Below are positions 9,085-18,094 of a stretch of DNA of 25,800 nucleotides, one piece after another. The stretch spans positions 304,544 to 330,343 of the forward strand of contig NW_005178726.1 in assembly GCF_000350225.1 (NCBI RefSeq), read 5' to 3'. Source of the DNA: Chondrus crispus (Eukaryota; Rhodophyta; Florideophyceae; Gigartinales; Gigartinaceae). The notes beneath the pieces were generated by a model. The model made no database searches and was not told the DNA's origin. It saw nothing but the letters and a program-made list of their open reading frames with translations. Within the stretch, counting starts at the first letter, position 1, and every line of letters begins with the position of its first letter. Position numbers and translations under genes: made by a program.

Positions 9085-10092
9085 CTCCTTTGTAGAACGT
9101 GGAACCTGACGCTGGTTCTCGGCGAAGGTAGAAGCCCTGTGTGCTTCGACGATTCTGAAGGTAATCGGGAGAATAGAGGACGGGCTTTTGAAGTGATCAG
9201 AAGAGGAATCGCATGGAGAGACAGTCGCATGCCGCGTTGCACCTCCCAATGAGAATATTTAGGCGAATAGGCATTCGTGCCATCCTTCTACTTCCCCATC
9301 TCTCCGCCCCCGCGCCAAAACCGAACTCTGCTTATCCTACGGCCGCACACACATATGTAAACAAAATATTCTTCTGCACACCACCACATCAACAAGAGTA
9401 ACACTCACACATTCAAAACGAGCACAAAAAACCAGCACAACCGCAACAACAAGCGGCGGGGGTGGGGATAAATCAGGAGGGAATCTCTAATGCCTCCTTT
9501 GCCCCTTAACTCCTTGCCTTTTCCTCCTCCCCTTGCCATATTCATGTAGTGCAGTGGACACACTTGCCAACGAGGGCGTAAATCTCGCTATGAGGGAAAG
9601 CGGTATGTCCAGTCACCACCAGGGTGTTCAGGGCCCTCTGTCCGTGGTAGCTCACAGGTAACGCGAGAATCGCGGGTAGAGTCGCAGTCAGGGCGTGAAG
9701 GGGTACTCGGGATCGAGTAACTCGAAGAAATGGGGTTGGCGGTCGCGTGGCGGACCGCTATCTACAGCGTCGAAGTAGAACAAAACAAGAAGGGAGAAGA
9801 AAGAAGGAAGGTGAAGTGTAGCGTAGAAACGTAGAAAATAGGGAAAAAGTAAAGGAAAACAAGAAAAAGGATGACGACGAAGGGTGCAGGTACCAGACTT
9901 GGCCAACTAGATAGGACTCGTAGAGGATCCTACCAGAGATGGATCCGATCACCTGATGCCTCTTTACTGTAGCGCCTTCCGACACCCGACCTATATAGGC
10001 CGAGCGCCGTCGTCGGCGTCGGTTACTAAATGGGTAATTAATAATTAATTATCGTCATTAGAATTGCCACTTGGCATTAGACGCTAATTAGC
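9085..10092. other. Intergenic, no gene recognised
   Basis: The first 450 bp are A/C-rich with no coding signal. From about 9770 to 9880 the plus strand is A/G-rich. A symmetric CCTATATAGG at about 9989 could be a TATA element on either strand. AT-rich repeats (TAATTAATAATTAATTA) lie near 10032, and CGCTAATTAGCG near 10082. I could not identify LTR borders, primer-binding sites or terminal repeats. Confidence 0.45.
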
Positions 10093-10397
10093 GTGGAAAC
10101 TTGTGGGCACCACGTATGTATACGTGTCGTACACGTGTTGAACATGTATCATATACGTGTCATACGATTGCCATACACGTGTGTCCACGTGTGGTACACG
10201 TGGGGTACCTTCCCAAGTGTGCGCGCACAGTACACGTGTGGCAAGCTTATCATACACGTGTGGTATCATCCAAAGTGTACGCGTACACATTGGATGAGTA
10301 CACGTGTCATAGACGGGAGCGCACGGCATACACGTGTGGGCTCATCCAAAGTGTACGCGTACACTTTCGATGAGCACACGTGTGACACACGTGTCAA
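10093..10397. repeat. Array of CACGTG/ACACGTGT palindromes with two long palindromes
   Basis: About ten CACGTG cores, eight of them in the full palindrome ACACGTGT, occur in 300 bp with further near-matches (TACGTGTC). Two copies of a 32-bp palindrome centred on GTGTACGCGTACAC lie at 10266-10297 and 10342-10373, 76 bp apart and each bracketed by ACACGTGT, so part of the array is a tandem repeat of about 76 bp. CACGTG is the G-box/E-box core bound by bZIP and bHLH regulators in other eukaryotes. A TATA-like GATAAAAG follows at about 10435. It may be an enhancer, perhaps in an LTR-like promoter, or merely a decayed palindromic repeat. Confidence 0.75.
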
Positions 10398-10410
10398 AAG
10401 CGGGTAACGC

Positions 10411-10940
10411 GGCCACCCGACGGCGGTGACCAGGGATAAAAGTCGCAGAGTCACTGCACTACAATTCTCTGCTGTTTAGGACTCCTGTTTTCGTTGCCCG
10501 TCCCATCCACCAAGTCACGCCCGTCCTGTTGTTCTACCACCGCTTGAGTGCATGTCTCAATGGGAATTGTCCCCCACTTGCCATCCGCCTCCGCCCTCTG
10601 CTTCCGCTCCGAACTTTCGCTTCTTCACCACTCTGAGCAGACGTTCCGAAATCCCTTCTACCTCACTATCATCCCTCTCTCCCATAATTACCCCTCCGCT
10701 CCGCATCTCGCTTCGACAGAGAGACAATCGCATGCTCCCGACCTCTCGCTACCCTCGCTCAGCGCTTCCTTCCCACTCCTATCCGATTCGCTGTCTTCGT
10801 TTCCATCTGCAGATTACTCCACAAGAGATACCCTTGGCTCGGGAGTATTTACAAAGAACACGGAAATAGTCTGTCTCGGACCACATGCACAGCTTCCAAA
10901 CAAGTAACGTATCCCATAACTTGCAATCTGAGTTCATTAA
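10411..10940. other. TATA-like site followed by C/T-rich stretch; no supported gene
   Basis: GATAAAAG near 10435 and a C/T-rich leader precede an ATG at 10552 that opens a 105-codon Ser/Pro-rich frame ending at 10869. An overlapping frame of similar length exists, and the composition alone explains both. I see no domain. If the CACGTG array is a promoter, this would be its transcript, but that is speculation. Confidence 0.3.
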
Positions 10941-11246
10941 TTAACGCAAAGTAACTCCCATGTATTACACAAACGTGGTAGAGAATATAATTGCGCTGAA
11001 GATGCCGCCAGACAGCTGAACAATCCTGAATCACATGAGAGAGTGAAAGCAAAGGCTACATATTGTGGCATTTGCTCTTATAATCATTCGGTCACCTACA
11101 AAGGGAGAATAGTTCAAAAGAAGGGCGGTGCAAAAGAGGTACAATGGTGTGGCACTTGCAAACAACCTATATGTAAGAACTGTGGGATGCGTGGCATTCG
11201 AAGTGAAAGCTGAAAAATCTGTCGTTCCTGCACTAGAACCGTGTAA
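10941..11246 (+). pseudogene. Cys-rich zinc-binding C-terminal remnant, possibly of a piggyBac-type transposase
   Basis: A frame open from 10941 reads ..NNPESHERVKAKATYCGIC.. then WCGTCKQPICKNCGMRG up to TGA at 11211-11213, after which the same frame continues KICRSCTRT to TAA at 11244-11246. The pattern CxxC, about 25 residues, CxxC-x4-CxxC, then CxxC resembles the C-terminal Cys-rich domain of piggyBac-like transposases (DDE_Tnp_1_7). No catalytic domain is visible upstream, so this is a fragment. Other zinc-ribbon proteins remain possible. Confidence 0.4.
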
Positions 11247-11680
11247 GTTGAATAACAAAGCTAGGAAGTCGATGCGATAAATCAGGCATGTTGGTCAACT
11301 AAAATGCCTTCTTGACGCCCTTTCGAAATTGGCCACTCGGGATGGGGAGTTGCAAATCACCAAGGAGACGTTCTCTTTCGAACCAGGAGCAACGTTCAAT
11401 TTTACTACTTTTGTTCACTTCACCGGAGAGAAGTTCTCCTCGCAAACAGATGTTCTCCCAGGAGGAGAACAAATTAACCAGAGGAGAACAATAAGGAGAC
11501 GTTCTCCACAGTGTTCTCTCTTTTTTTGACTACAGTAGAGATAAAACGAGAACTAGACGTCCTATAACTTTGAGAATGGTATCAAAAGAATAGGCGAGAT
11601 CAGGCGGTTCTATCAGCGGTCGTCAGTTGTACAAGTGAGTTACTCTGGCGGGACGGGGGTCAAATTTTGACAATAGAGAG
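11247..11680. other. Intergenic with clustered GTTCTCC/GGAGAAC palindromic motifs
   Basis: Between about 11366 and 11525 the motif GTTCTC(C) or its complement GGAGAAC occurs repeatedly, including ggagacgttctc twice, gagaagttctcctc, and tgttctcccaggaggagaaca. It reads as a cluster of small inverted repeats, reminiscent of the subterminal repeats of a DNA transposon. No gene is seen. Confidence 0.5.
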
Positions 11681-11912
11681 ATTACGCAAGCAAAATTCTG
11701 CTTGGAAATTGTGAGGAATTCGTGACACGAGTTACACGTGGGGCGGTGAGCAGAATTCTGGCTGAGAGACGTGAGAAATAAAGCAGAAAAATGACCCATT
11801 AGTCACCACTTCAATCGTGCCAAATGGAACATTTCAGGACAGATGTCCAGGAGATGAAACCATACGGCGGACGTTTTCCCGCGATCTTCAGACATGGAAC
11901 GGCGCTCTCATC

Positions 11913-11960
11913 CCACTCTCCCTCTCTCTCCCTCTCCCTCTCTCCCTCTCTACCTTCCCT
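11913..11960 (+). repeat. CT-rich microsatellite
   Basis: A run of CCCTCTCTCTCCCTCTCC-type units lies just upstream of the start of the Myb/SANT-like gene, in its likely 5' leader. Confidence 0.8.
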
Positions 11961-12016
11961 CCATCCACTATAACTATGCCCTTTCAACGATCCTGCCCAC
12001 ACTCACTGAAACCAAT

Positions 12017-12780
12017 ATGGCCAACGTTTTGACTCTCTCTGACGAAGAACTCGCCGCCGCCGCTTGCAGAGGAAAGCGCCATTCCCGCTTTACAAGCGAA
12101 GAAGATCTTGTAATCGTCCGAGAAGTTGCAGCATCACGTGCACATCTCGCCGCGTTCGGGGAGTCCCGCAAGAGATTCGACATCACTTCTGACACAATAA
12201 ACGGCAATGAGGCAGTAACGCAGCAAGTCACTTGGAAAAGCGTCCGGGACCGCTATCAACGTCTACAGAATTCCTTCGATCGCGACGAGAACAAAAACCA
12301 AAAAATGTCGGGGATAGGGGGGGAAGTTGGAGAGCTAGAAGAACTACTGATGAGCATGCGCGATGCTCGGGATGAACTTTTAGAGCAACGAAACGCTGTA
12401 AAAACGCTCGAAAGGAGCGTGATGCCGAAAAAGAACGGATTGGAAATGATCTCAAGAATTCGGCCTTGCAGCGTTCTGGAAACAGGGACAGTACTGAAGA
12501 TGAAGACTCTATTTCTCCGCGGCCCCTTAAGAAGTCGAAAACCTCCAAATCGAGAATTGCAATGGCCGAGATGGCACAGTTCGGAGCCCATCTACGCGAT
12601 GCCGATCTCGCTCGAGTGGACTTGGAGCGCGATCGGCTGGCATTTGAGCGAGAGAGGATGGCCTGCGATCGTGAGGAGCGCACTCGGGATCGTGAAGAAC
12701 GTCGCATTGAGCGTTCGGAAGCGCAACAGCTCGAGCTGGACAAGTTCAAGCTCATGATGGCGGCTTTTACGAGCAAGTAA
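12017..12780 (+). pseudogene. Harbinger Myb/SANT-like DNA-binding protein, one frameshift
   Basis: The ATG at 12017 opens MANVLTLSDEELAAAACRGK, followed by a Myb/SANT-like region (RFTSEEDLVIVREVAA ... TWKSVRDRYQRLQNSF) at about residues 24-95 and then a coiled-coil-like stretch. Near 12395-12425 the sensible reading moves to another frame, where KERDAEKERIGNDLKNSALQ leads into a Ser-rich linker, a KKSKTSKSR basic motif and a charged helix full of RDREERR-type repeats, ending at TAA 12778-12780. The total would be about 254 residues. In Harbinger elements such proteins bind the terminal repeats and bring the transposase to the nucleus. The longer upstream frame from 11894 runs through the CT microsatellite and is unlikely to be the start. 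Confidence 0.75.
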
Positions 12781-12819
12781 TGATAGTCATGTTTTATTGC
12801 TTTGAAGTCCGTGTTACTA

Positions 12820-12825
12820 AATAAA
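12820..12825 (+). terminator. Polyadenylation signal AATAAA for the Myb/SANT-like gene
   Basis: AATAAA lies 40 bp after the plus-strand stop codon. It is a canonical eukaryotic hexamer at a plausible distance. Confidence 0.55.
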
Positions 12826-12858
12826 AGTTGCGTCTTTGTTGTGTTAGCACAAATTTTT

Positions 12859-12885
12859 CTGCTCGCGCAGGGCGCGCGCGAGCAG
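12859..12885. repeat. GC-rich hairpin between convergent genes
   Basis: The arms CTGCTCGCGC (12859-12868) and GCGCGAGCAG (12876-12885) are separated by 7 bases, between the 3' ends of the two Harbinger genes. The position suggests a role in separating convergent transcripts, though that is only inferred. Confidence 0.6.
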
Positions 12886-12911
12886 GAGTCTGTCGTTTCA
12901 TAGGATAGCGG

Positions 12912-12917
12912 TTTATT
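12912..12917 (-). terminator. AATAAA overlapping the transposase stop codon
   Basis: On the minus strand AATAAA spans the TAA stop (12915-12913) of the Harbinger transposase, so the hexamer and the stop codon share bases. Whether it is used is unknown. Confidence 0.4.
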
Positions 12918-14097
12918 CTTTATGGTGGATGTACTGCTCTACAGAAGGAGGAGAACAGCGAAAGAATTGGGAAATCTGCATTGGACTTGCACAATTTCTA
13001 ATGTTGTAAAGTAGCATTGCACACAGGTAGAGCAGGCCCACTGGTGACTGTCCAATCCTTAATTTTCTTTTGAAGTCCATGGCTGTAAAGTAAAGTTTCA
13101 ATTCTTTGAACGCCCACTCGACAGTAATCCGAACGCTGGACATGGCCTTATTGAAGGCTCTTTGAGATGCTGAGAGATTGCTTCCTTGATAAGGAACCTC
13201 CAAAACCCACCTCTTGGCGTACCCACTATCTCCGTAGATACAGAAATTTTGATGTTCTGAGCTCATACAATCTGGTAGCTCCTGCTCTAAATTGGTTCTT
13301 GTGTACAAAGTCCAATCATGTCCACGGCCCTCTACAGGACCGCAGACATGCAGAATCAATCCATCTGGAGCTGTGACCGCTTGAAACTTGATTGCGTGTT
13401 TTCTTTTGTGTCCATTGTACATCACTAGTTGCTTTCTAAATCCTCCCGGTCTGGCAACACCAATCATTGTACCGTCAATGAAACTGACGCAATTCCTTAG
13501 TGCATTGGACTTTTCGAATATGCATTTGGAATACAAAGTACGTCGGCGTTCCATAAATGATTGCGGAAATGGCTTCGTGAGTATATGCATCCGCTCCTCT
13601 GCAAATCATTCTATTGTTTCCCAAAAAATTTTACAAAGCTGGGAAGAATGCTTTTCAAACTCTACTTCCAGCTCTTTCCATCGAAGCGGCGTTGCAAGGC
13701 TCCGCAGCATAATGCATGTCGACAAAATTGGATTTGTCCTATAGCGATTGCCTGTCGTTTTCGTTTTGTGCGTTGGCCATCCAATAAAAGGAACAAGATT
13801 CAGGACATCAGACCTTCCAAATCTGAACAGGAAGAGACATGACGCCTGACTATAGGAGTTGAAGTTGAACATAAAGTCTGCAGAGCTGATGCGGTTGCTC
13901 CCAGAAAGGTGTTTGGACAATTCTTCTCTTGCATCTTGGTATTTGAGTGCAGGATATGGTATCGTTAGAAGATTGGTGAAAGCTGATGTATGTCCTGACA
14001 TGCGCTTTACGCTCATGGATACCAAGGCAACTTGCCATGTTTTCATAGTCTCCTTAGTCTTTGCTTTGGTAAAATCCCTTTGCCTACCAGATCCCAT
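12913..14097 (-). pseudogene. PIF/Harbinger (DDE_4/HARBI1-type) transposase with one in-frame stop
   Basis: The start is taken at ATG 14097 (MGSGRQRDFTKAK). The frame runs to TAA at 12915-12913, 394 codons in all, interrupted only by TGA at 13608-13606 between LCKIFWETIE and FAEERMHILTK. A Trp codon (TGG) is a natural ancestor. Before the stop lies the Harbinger helical region (FGRSDVLNLVPFIGWPTHK .. RRTNP-like). After it come the catalytic acids: D208 in SFIDGTM, D261 in EGRGHDWTLY and E327 in VRITVEWAFKELK, plus IYGDSGYAKRW. All catalytic residues are kept, so the stop looks recent. It is convergent with the Myb/SANT-like gene in the same element. Confidence 0.85.
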
Positions 14098-14351
14098 AGT
14101 GTGAGTGTCCAAAGGAGAACGAGATTCTCTAGGCTATGGGAACTTGTACTCACAATGAACGACGCCGAGGGGATTGCGTAATTTACGTTTTTCTAATTTT
14201 CTGCAATAGAATTCTGTCCGCAAATCACGCATACAGTAGACTGGGCTATCCTTGCTGTCGGAAGTTTAGACAGAATTCCGTTTTTGCGTAATTCCACGAA
14301 TCTCAAAATCTGAAGTTCTCCCTTTTTGGCGCACAGGGCTACAGTACTGTA

Positions 14352-14819
14352 GTGTCTATCCGACCAGGACTTGTCGTCATAATGCGTTATTATATTATGA
14401 GGACAGCTCTTTTTTTAAGATATATATAAATTAAGTCGATTATTTAAAAAGTTATCTTGGACACTATTTCCTTAACATGCAATATCATCTTGCAGAACAC
14501 TGGGATAGCAGTTTTGATCACGCTGAAAGATAAAGAATGGAATACAGATTAAGGGCTGCGTTTTCAAACTGACGTTTTTGGTTTCCAAGTATTTTTTCAT
14601 GCAGGTGTAGGGTGGCTTATAAAAGCTTCTTTTCCAGACATATATCTAAAAAAGACCGGGAAGAACACGCAATTCGAGCGAACTTTTTTCTGGTCTCACA
14701 GCACAAGTCAAATTTAGTAGCGGGGGTATCTTTGTCTTTCTGTGGAGAAAGTGCAAGTCAAGAAAAAAATATGTCGAAAACTGTCCGCATATGAGAACAA
14801 CGGTCTAATACACAGACAC
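14352..14819 (-). mobile_element. R1 element copy (R1c)
   Basis: It begins GTGTCTATCCGACCAGGAC right after TA (14350-14351) and ends ACAGACAC at 14819. It is very similar to R1b and in the same orientation relative to the downstream GH18-like gene. Near the left end the TGTC..TCATA ... TATGAGGACAG palindrome is interrupted by about 15 bases. No coding capacity is conserved. Confidence 0.75.
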
Positions 14820-15066
14820 CAGGATCTTCATATCAATAACGTACACCTTTCTTTTCTCTCGCCGTTTACAAATGCTGGTCGACTGGATCAGAACCAAAGT
14901 GGAACAACTATATTGTACGACGCTACGCATCATACCCAATATCCTATCGTAGAGGGTACGGATTCTGTGTATAAACTGTAATTGCCCGCATTGTACTATC
15001 AGATTACGGTGTGCATGTGAAGGAAGTGAAGGGCTGCAACAGCCTCAGAGGCGTATCGCTAAAATA

Positions 15067-16137
15067 TCACTGCGCCCATTGAATGTACCCGCTCAACGGA
15101 ACCCCGATGTTGCTGAAATATCCAACGGCATCATCGTAGAAGCTAGCTTGAACGATGGAGACCACCACGGCTGGGGTGGAAGTCTGGTAGTTTTCCCATC
15201 CATACCCGCTGGAAATGTCGTAATCGTTTGACACTTCCGTTCCACTCGTGTACAGCTGCGGGGAGATGTAGTCGATGTTAGATGAAGATAAGAACGAACC
15301 CATCAGGGTGTGGGCATCGGCGATTCCGTACGGTGCGGAGTGACTCACAGTCACGACAACTGAAAACCCATTTGATTTAGCCAGACCAAACGAATTGGCA
15401 AAAGCATCAGCAAGACCACTGTCCCCCTCCTCAACGTCGTACACAATTCCGGAATAGCCGGATAGAAGTCCACCGGTGATTGCCGCATCGATGCCTATAA
15501 TGCCGGCATGTGTGAATCTTCCATTTTCGTTTCCCCCTCCAAACGAGATGTACTTTGCCCCCTTCAGCGAGTCGTACACATTCCCGCTGTCTCTCAACGC
15601 GTTCTGCACATCTGTCCATCCGCTAAAAGCAACAGACATGGTCGCGTCGGAAAGGCCAGATGTGCTTTGCCATGTCCAAGCGTAGTAACCAACAAGAGAT
15701 GCTGGGGAAACTTGGCGAACTCCATTGCTGGCCACTTGGGCTTGGCGCATAGTACCTTGATTGTCTCCATCGCAAGGCACATATTCCCAGGACACTCGAA
15801 TCCTGCCGACGTCGCGGTGGGCTATCACGTCGAAGGCGGCGGGGCTCACGTCAAGAGCGCCCTTGACACATCCGGGGCATTTATCGGTCACTTGAACCTT
15901 GACGGTCGCACCTGTAGGGCCAGTGATGAGCACACATTGTTGACAGGATGGAGATTCGTTCGGATTCAGAGTGGCGATGAAATCTTCAGGCGAGAGCGCT
16001 ACCACAAAGTCAAGATCGCTATGGTCTCTTCCACAGGCGGACGTGCCAGCGCTTGGAAAGTAGTAAGTCAAGTCTCCTTCGAAGCCGGCGGCGAGTCCAG
16101 TAAGAAGAATGATACAGAACAACCCAACCGTCCTCAT
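15067..16137 (-). CDS. Secreted DPBB (RlpA/expansin-like) plus GH18-like protein, copy B (full length)
   Basis: The product has 356 residues. Residues 1-18 form a classical signal peptide (MRTVGLFCIILLTGLAAG). Residues about 20-121 are a double-psi beta-barrel like fungal loosenins and RlpA: GDLTYYFPSAGTSACG, DLDFVVALSPEDF, VQVTDKCPGC and LDVSPAAFDVI, with Cys pairs and the barrel Asp kept. A linker at 122-147 leads to a compact GH18-like domain at 148-356: LVGYYAWTW, KYISFGGG (SxGG motif), GIVYDVE (DxDxE position, first Asp replaced by Val232, D234 and E236 kept), IDYISPQLY and GYIQWAQ at the end. Such proteins act outside the cell on polysaccharide or chitin-like walls. Whether this one is a hydrolase or a lectin-like binder is unknown. 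The single exon starts at an ATG about 145 bp after a TATA box. Confidence 0.9.
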   Translation of the reverse strand: MRTVGLFCIILLTGLAAGFEGDLTYYFPSAGTSACGRDHSDLDFVVALSPEDFIATLNPNESPSCQQCVLITGPTGATVKVQVTDKCPGCVKGALDVSPAAFDVIAHRDVGRIRVSWEYVPCDGDNQGTMRQAQVASNGVRQVSPASLVGYYAWTWQSTSGLSDATMSVAFSGWTDVQNALRDSGNVYDSLKGAKYISFGGGNENGRFTHAGIIGIDAAITGGLLSGYSGIVYDVEEGDSGLADAFANSFGLAKSNGFSVVVTVSHSAPYGIADAHTLMGSFLSSSNIDYISPQLYTSGTEVSNDYDISSGYGWENYQTSTPAVVVSIVQASFYDDAVGYFSNIGVPLSGYIQWAQ

Positions 16138-16280
16138 GTTGAAGTTTTTCTGAATTTGTTGATGCCTTGCTTCTTGTTTACTTTGGAATGATTCAAAGGT
16201 CGCTTGAGGGAGAGCAGCGCGGGCGTATGAGAGATGGTAGGAGAATGATTCGAGGTACCCTTTCTATCTTGAGCTTCATC

Positions 16281-16289
16281 CTTTATATA
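16281..16289 (-). promoter_or_regulatory. TATA box of GH18-like copy B
   Basis: TATATAAAG on the minus strand, about 145 bp upstream of the ATG at 16137 and conserved at the same place in the other two copies. Confidence 0.6.
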
Positions 16290-16820
16290 CAGTACCCGAC
16301 GACTTCAAGAAGCTGTGCACGGCGTCGCCGTACAAGATACGCGAGTGATTTAATTGAGCTGCTGCCACAGTCTCGATGTGGCAAAGTTAGGACTTTCCCA
16401 TTGTGAAAGCAGATTTGCCACGGGCAGCAAGCACGACCAAGGACATATGTCGAGGAAACCGGCACGTCGTGTGTGCGTGTTTGGTCTTAGTTTTAATGTG
16501 CAGATCTATAGCCGCACCATGCCATACTGTACTAGTACCTTCAGGAAGCAAACAGGATATATCCCCAGCCAGATTCTCTACGCGTGGCACAATAGAGAAG
16601 CGGTATTTTTGACAACAATGAATCATGTTTCAGGAATAGGCTTCCTCATTTGATTTGAGATACCCACTTCGCCCGCTGTTTGTCAAACAGTGTGAACAAA
16701 CCCCAGACACACGAATACGTCTGTATATATATAAATGAAGGGAAGCGAATTTCCCCTGATTGTGAGTACAATCGTTCGTACTCCAGTATCGCGAGGGCTT
16801 TTAGTGCAGCACTTGATGCC

Positions 16821-16889
16821 TGCGAAATTGTTGTATGGCGGATGTCAACATCCGTCGTGTCAACATCCGCCATACAACAATGTCGCAGG
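16821..16889. repeat. Hairpin of block B (longer loop than in A)
   Basis: The same 25-bp arms as at 3771-3826, with one mismatch (GCGAAATTG versus GCGACATTG) and a longer loop containing ATCCGTCGTGTCAAC. It sits in the upstream flank of GH18-like copy B. Confidence 0.8.
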
Positions 16890-17370
16890 TGACAGCAGGG
16901 TGGCGCACACGGAACGTACGTGGGCAAACGTAAGAGACTTCCACAGACTAAAATGCCACTAAGAAAGAGCGTGGAAGTAGGAGGGCTTCCTCTAGTCGGG
17001 GAGATTCAAGATGTTTGTGTTTGTCAAGAAAGGAGTGAACGTTTCGCGAAATATGTGCATGTACTGTATGTAACCGTTAGTCGCGCTGTCCGGACCCCAC
17101 AGCTCGCTGCGTTGTCGTGCTGAGAGGACGATGGAAGGACTTGTGCAGATTGATGTTTAAATATGAAAACTACGTGGAAGGGTGGTTTTGAGAGAGCGGC
17201 CTCTGCAAAAGCATGGAAGGATGTCTCATTTGTCGCCGAGAATACGCTTTCTGCAACGTTTCAGGTGTTGGCAGGGGGCACACGGCACGTACTTGGGCAC
17301 AGACAAATGATGTCTACGAGTGAAAAAGTCATCAAGAATGGAAGTTGTGAGATTCCCATTTGTGTTCACT

Positions 17371-17914
17371 ACTGTTGCGGCAATTCCTCCGCGAAATACC
17401 GAGCGACCTGTGCCAACGAGGATCCACTCGTCTTCGTCTTTATTCTTCAGAAGTCTGCTGCCGTCCCCTTCCCTATCTGCTCCAGGGACGGCTCTTAAGT
17501 AATCTATGCCCGGGGGCCGTCCTCTCTTCCCCCGACCTCTCCTGGCGCCCCCCTTTCCCTTCAGCTTCCCTCTGCCCCAGTCCTGGCGCCCTCCTCCTGA
17601 TCCTTTCCTTTCACCCACACGGCCGATAGCCTCCCCCGTCTTCTTGTCCCGGTCCAAGTTCCCTCGCAGCCACAGGTTTCCCTTCATCCTCCCTCTGTCT
17701 GCCGCCGACAGTTCCCCACGCGCATGATCCCGCCACTTCTACTGCCTTTCGGTTGGTACGCCTCGGTTCCGGCCGTGTCGGCTTTGATTCGCCTTACGCG
17801 TGTCCACCCTGCCACCTGGCACCTGGGTTTACCCGTAACACTATAGTGGGAAAATCCTTAATTAAAAAGGGCTAGGAGTTAAGTACCGGTGGAGCTATGT
17901 ACACGTGTAAGATA
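17371..17914 (-). other. Possible degraded retroelement fragment, C/T-rich on plus
   Basis: Block homology ends near 17370. On the minus strand a frame from 17687 down to about 17372 reads a Gly/Arg/Lys-rich stretch (GARRGRGKRGRPP) followed by KNKDEDEWILVGTGRSVF. The last part faintly recalls the WILDSGA start of a Copia-type protease after a basic nucleocapsid region, but the catalytic Asp-Ser/Thr-Gly is not intact. The purine bias of this strand could produce such a frame by chance. The rest (17700-17914) shows no gene. Confidence 0.2.
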
Positions 17915-18094
17915 CGACACAATTCTCACAAACTTCTTTCTGGTCCCATGGCAGAAGTCAAGTACGGCGGCGGGCCTATCTTTTCTTTCATGTCGAGAAA
18001 GTGCAAGTCATGAAAAAAATATGTCGAAAACTGTGTTCAGTTTTCGATAATTTTTTTGTGCCCATGTGAGGACAACAGTCCAATAGACAGACAC
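17915..18094 (-). mobile_element. R1 element, truncated copy (R1d)
   Basis: This is the right-hand part of an R1 element in the same orientation as R1b and R1c, ending ACAGACAC at 18094 followed by TA (18095-18096). The intact TA here supports a TA target duplication for the family. It lies on the 3' side of GH18-like copy C. Confidence 0.65.

Larger units (their letters stand above)
11681..14292. mobile_element. PIF/Harbinger element (about 2.6 kb) with two convergent genes
   Basis: The left end ATTACGCAAGCAAAATTCTG and the right end read inward, ATTACGCAAAAACGGAATTC, are imperfect terminal inverted repeats, with GAATTC/AATTCTG motifs recurring just inside both. They enclose a Myb/SANT-like gene on plus and a DDE_4 transposase on minus, the standard two-gene layout of Harbinger elements. 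Harbinger target duplications are usually 3 bp. Here the outer trinucleotides would be TTA on the left and TAA on the right, which do not match, so the exact borders are provisional. Confidence 0.65.
14350..17370. repeat. Segmental duplication block B
   Basis: This block is collinear with A (1609-4586) and C (17915-20848). It is the least rearranged block: it keeps the full-length gene, lacks the 448-bp element of A and the 591-bp R1 insertion of C, and so supplies the empty sites for both. Homology with C continues to about 17370, past the point where A ends. Confidence 0.8.

Noticed and set aside
10084..10454. Several overlapping frames rich in His, Thr, Val, Tyr and Cys
   Set aside because: All are readings of the ACACGTGT palindrome array.
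10100..10550. A solo LTR of a Copia element
   Set aside because: There is a TATA-like box and a plausible enhancer, but I could not find matched TG..CA ends, a target duplication, a primer-binding site or a second LTR.
11894..12016. Upstream extension of the Myb/SANT-like gene
   Set aside because: It translates the CT microsatellite into Ser/Pro/Leu repeats. The ATG at 12017 begins the protein-like sequence.
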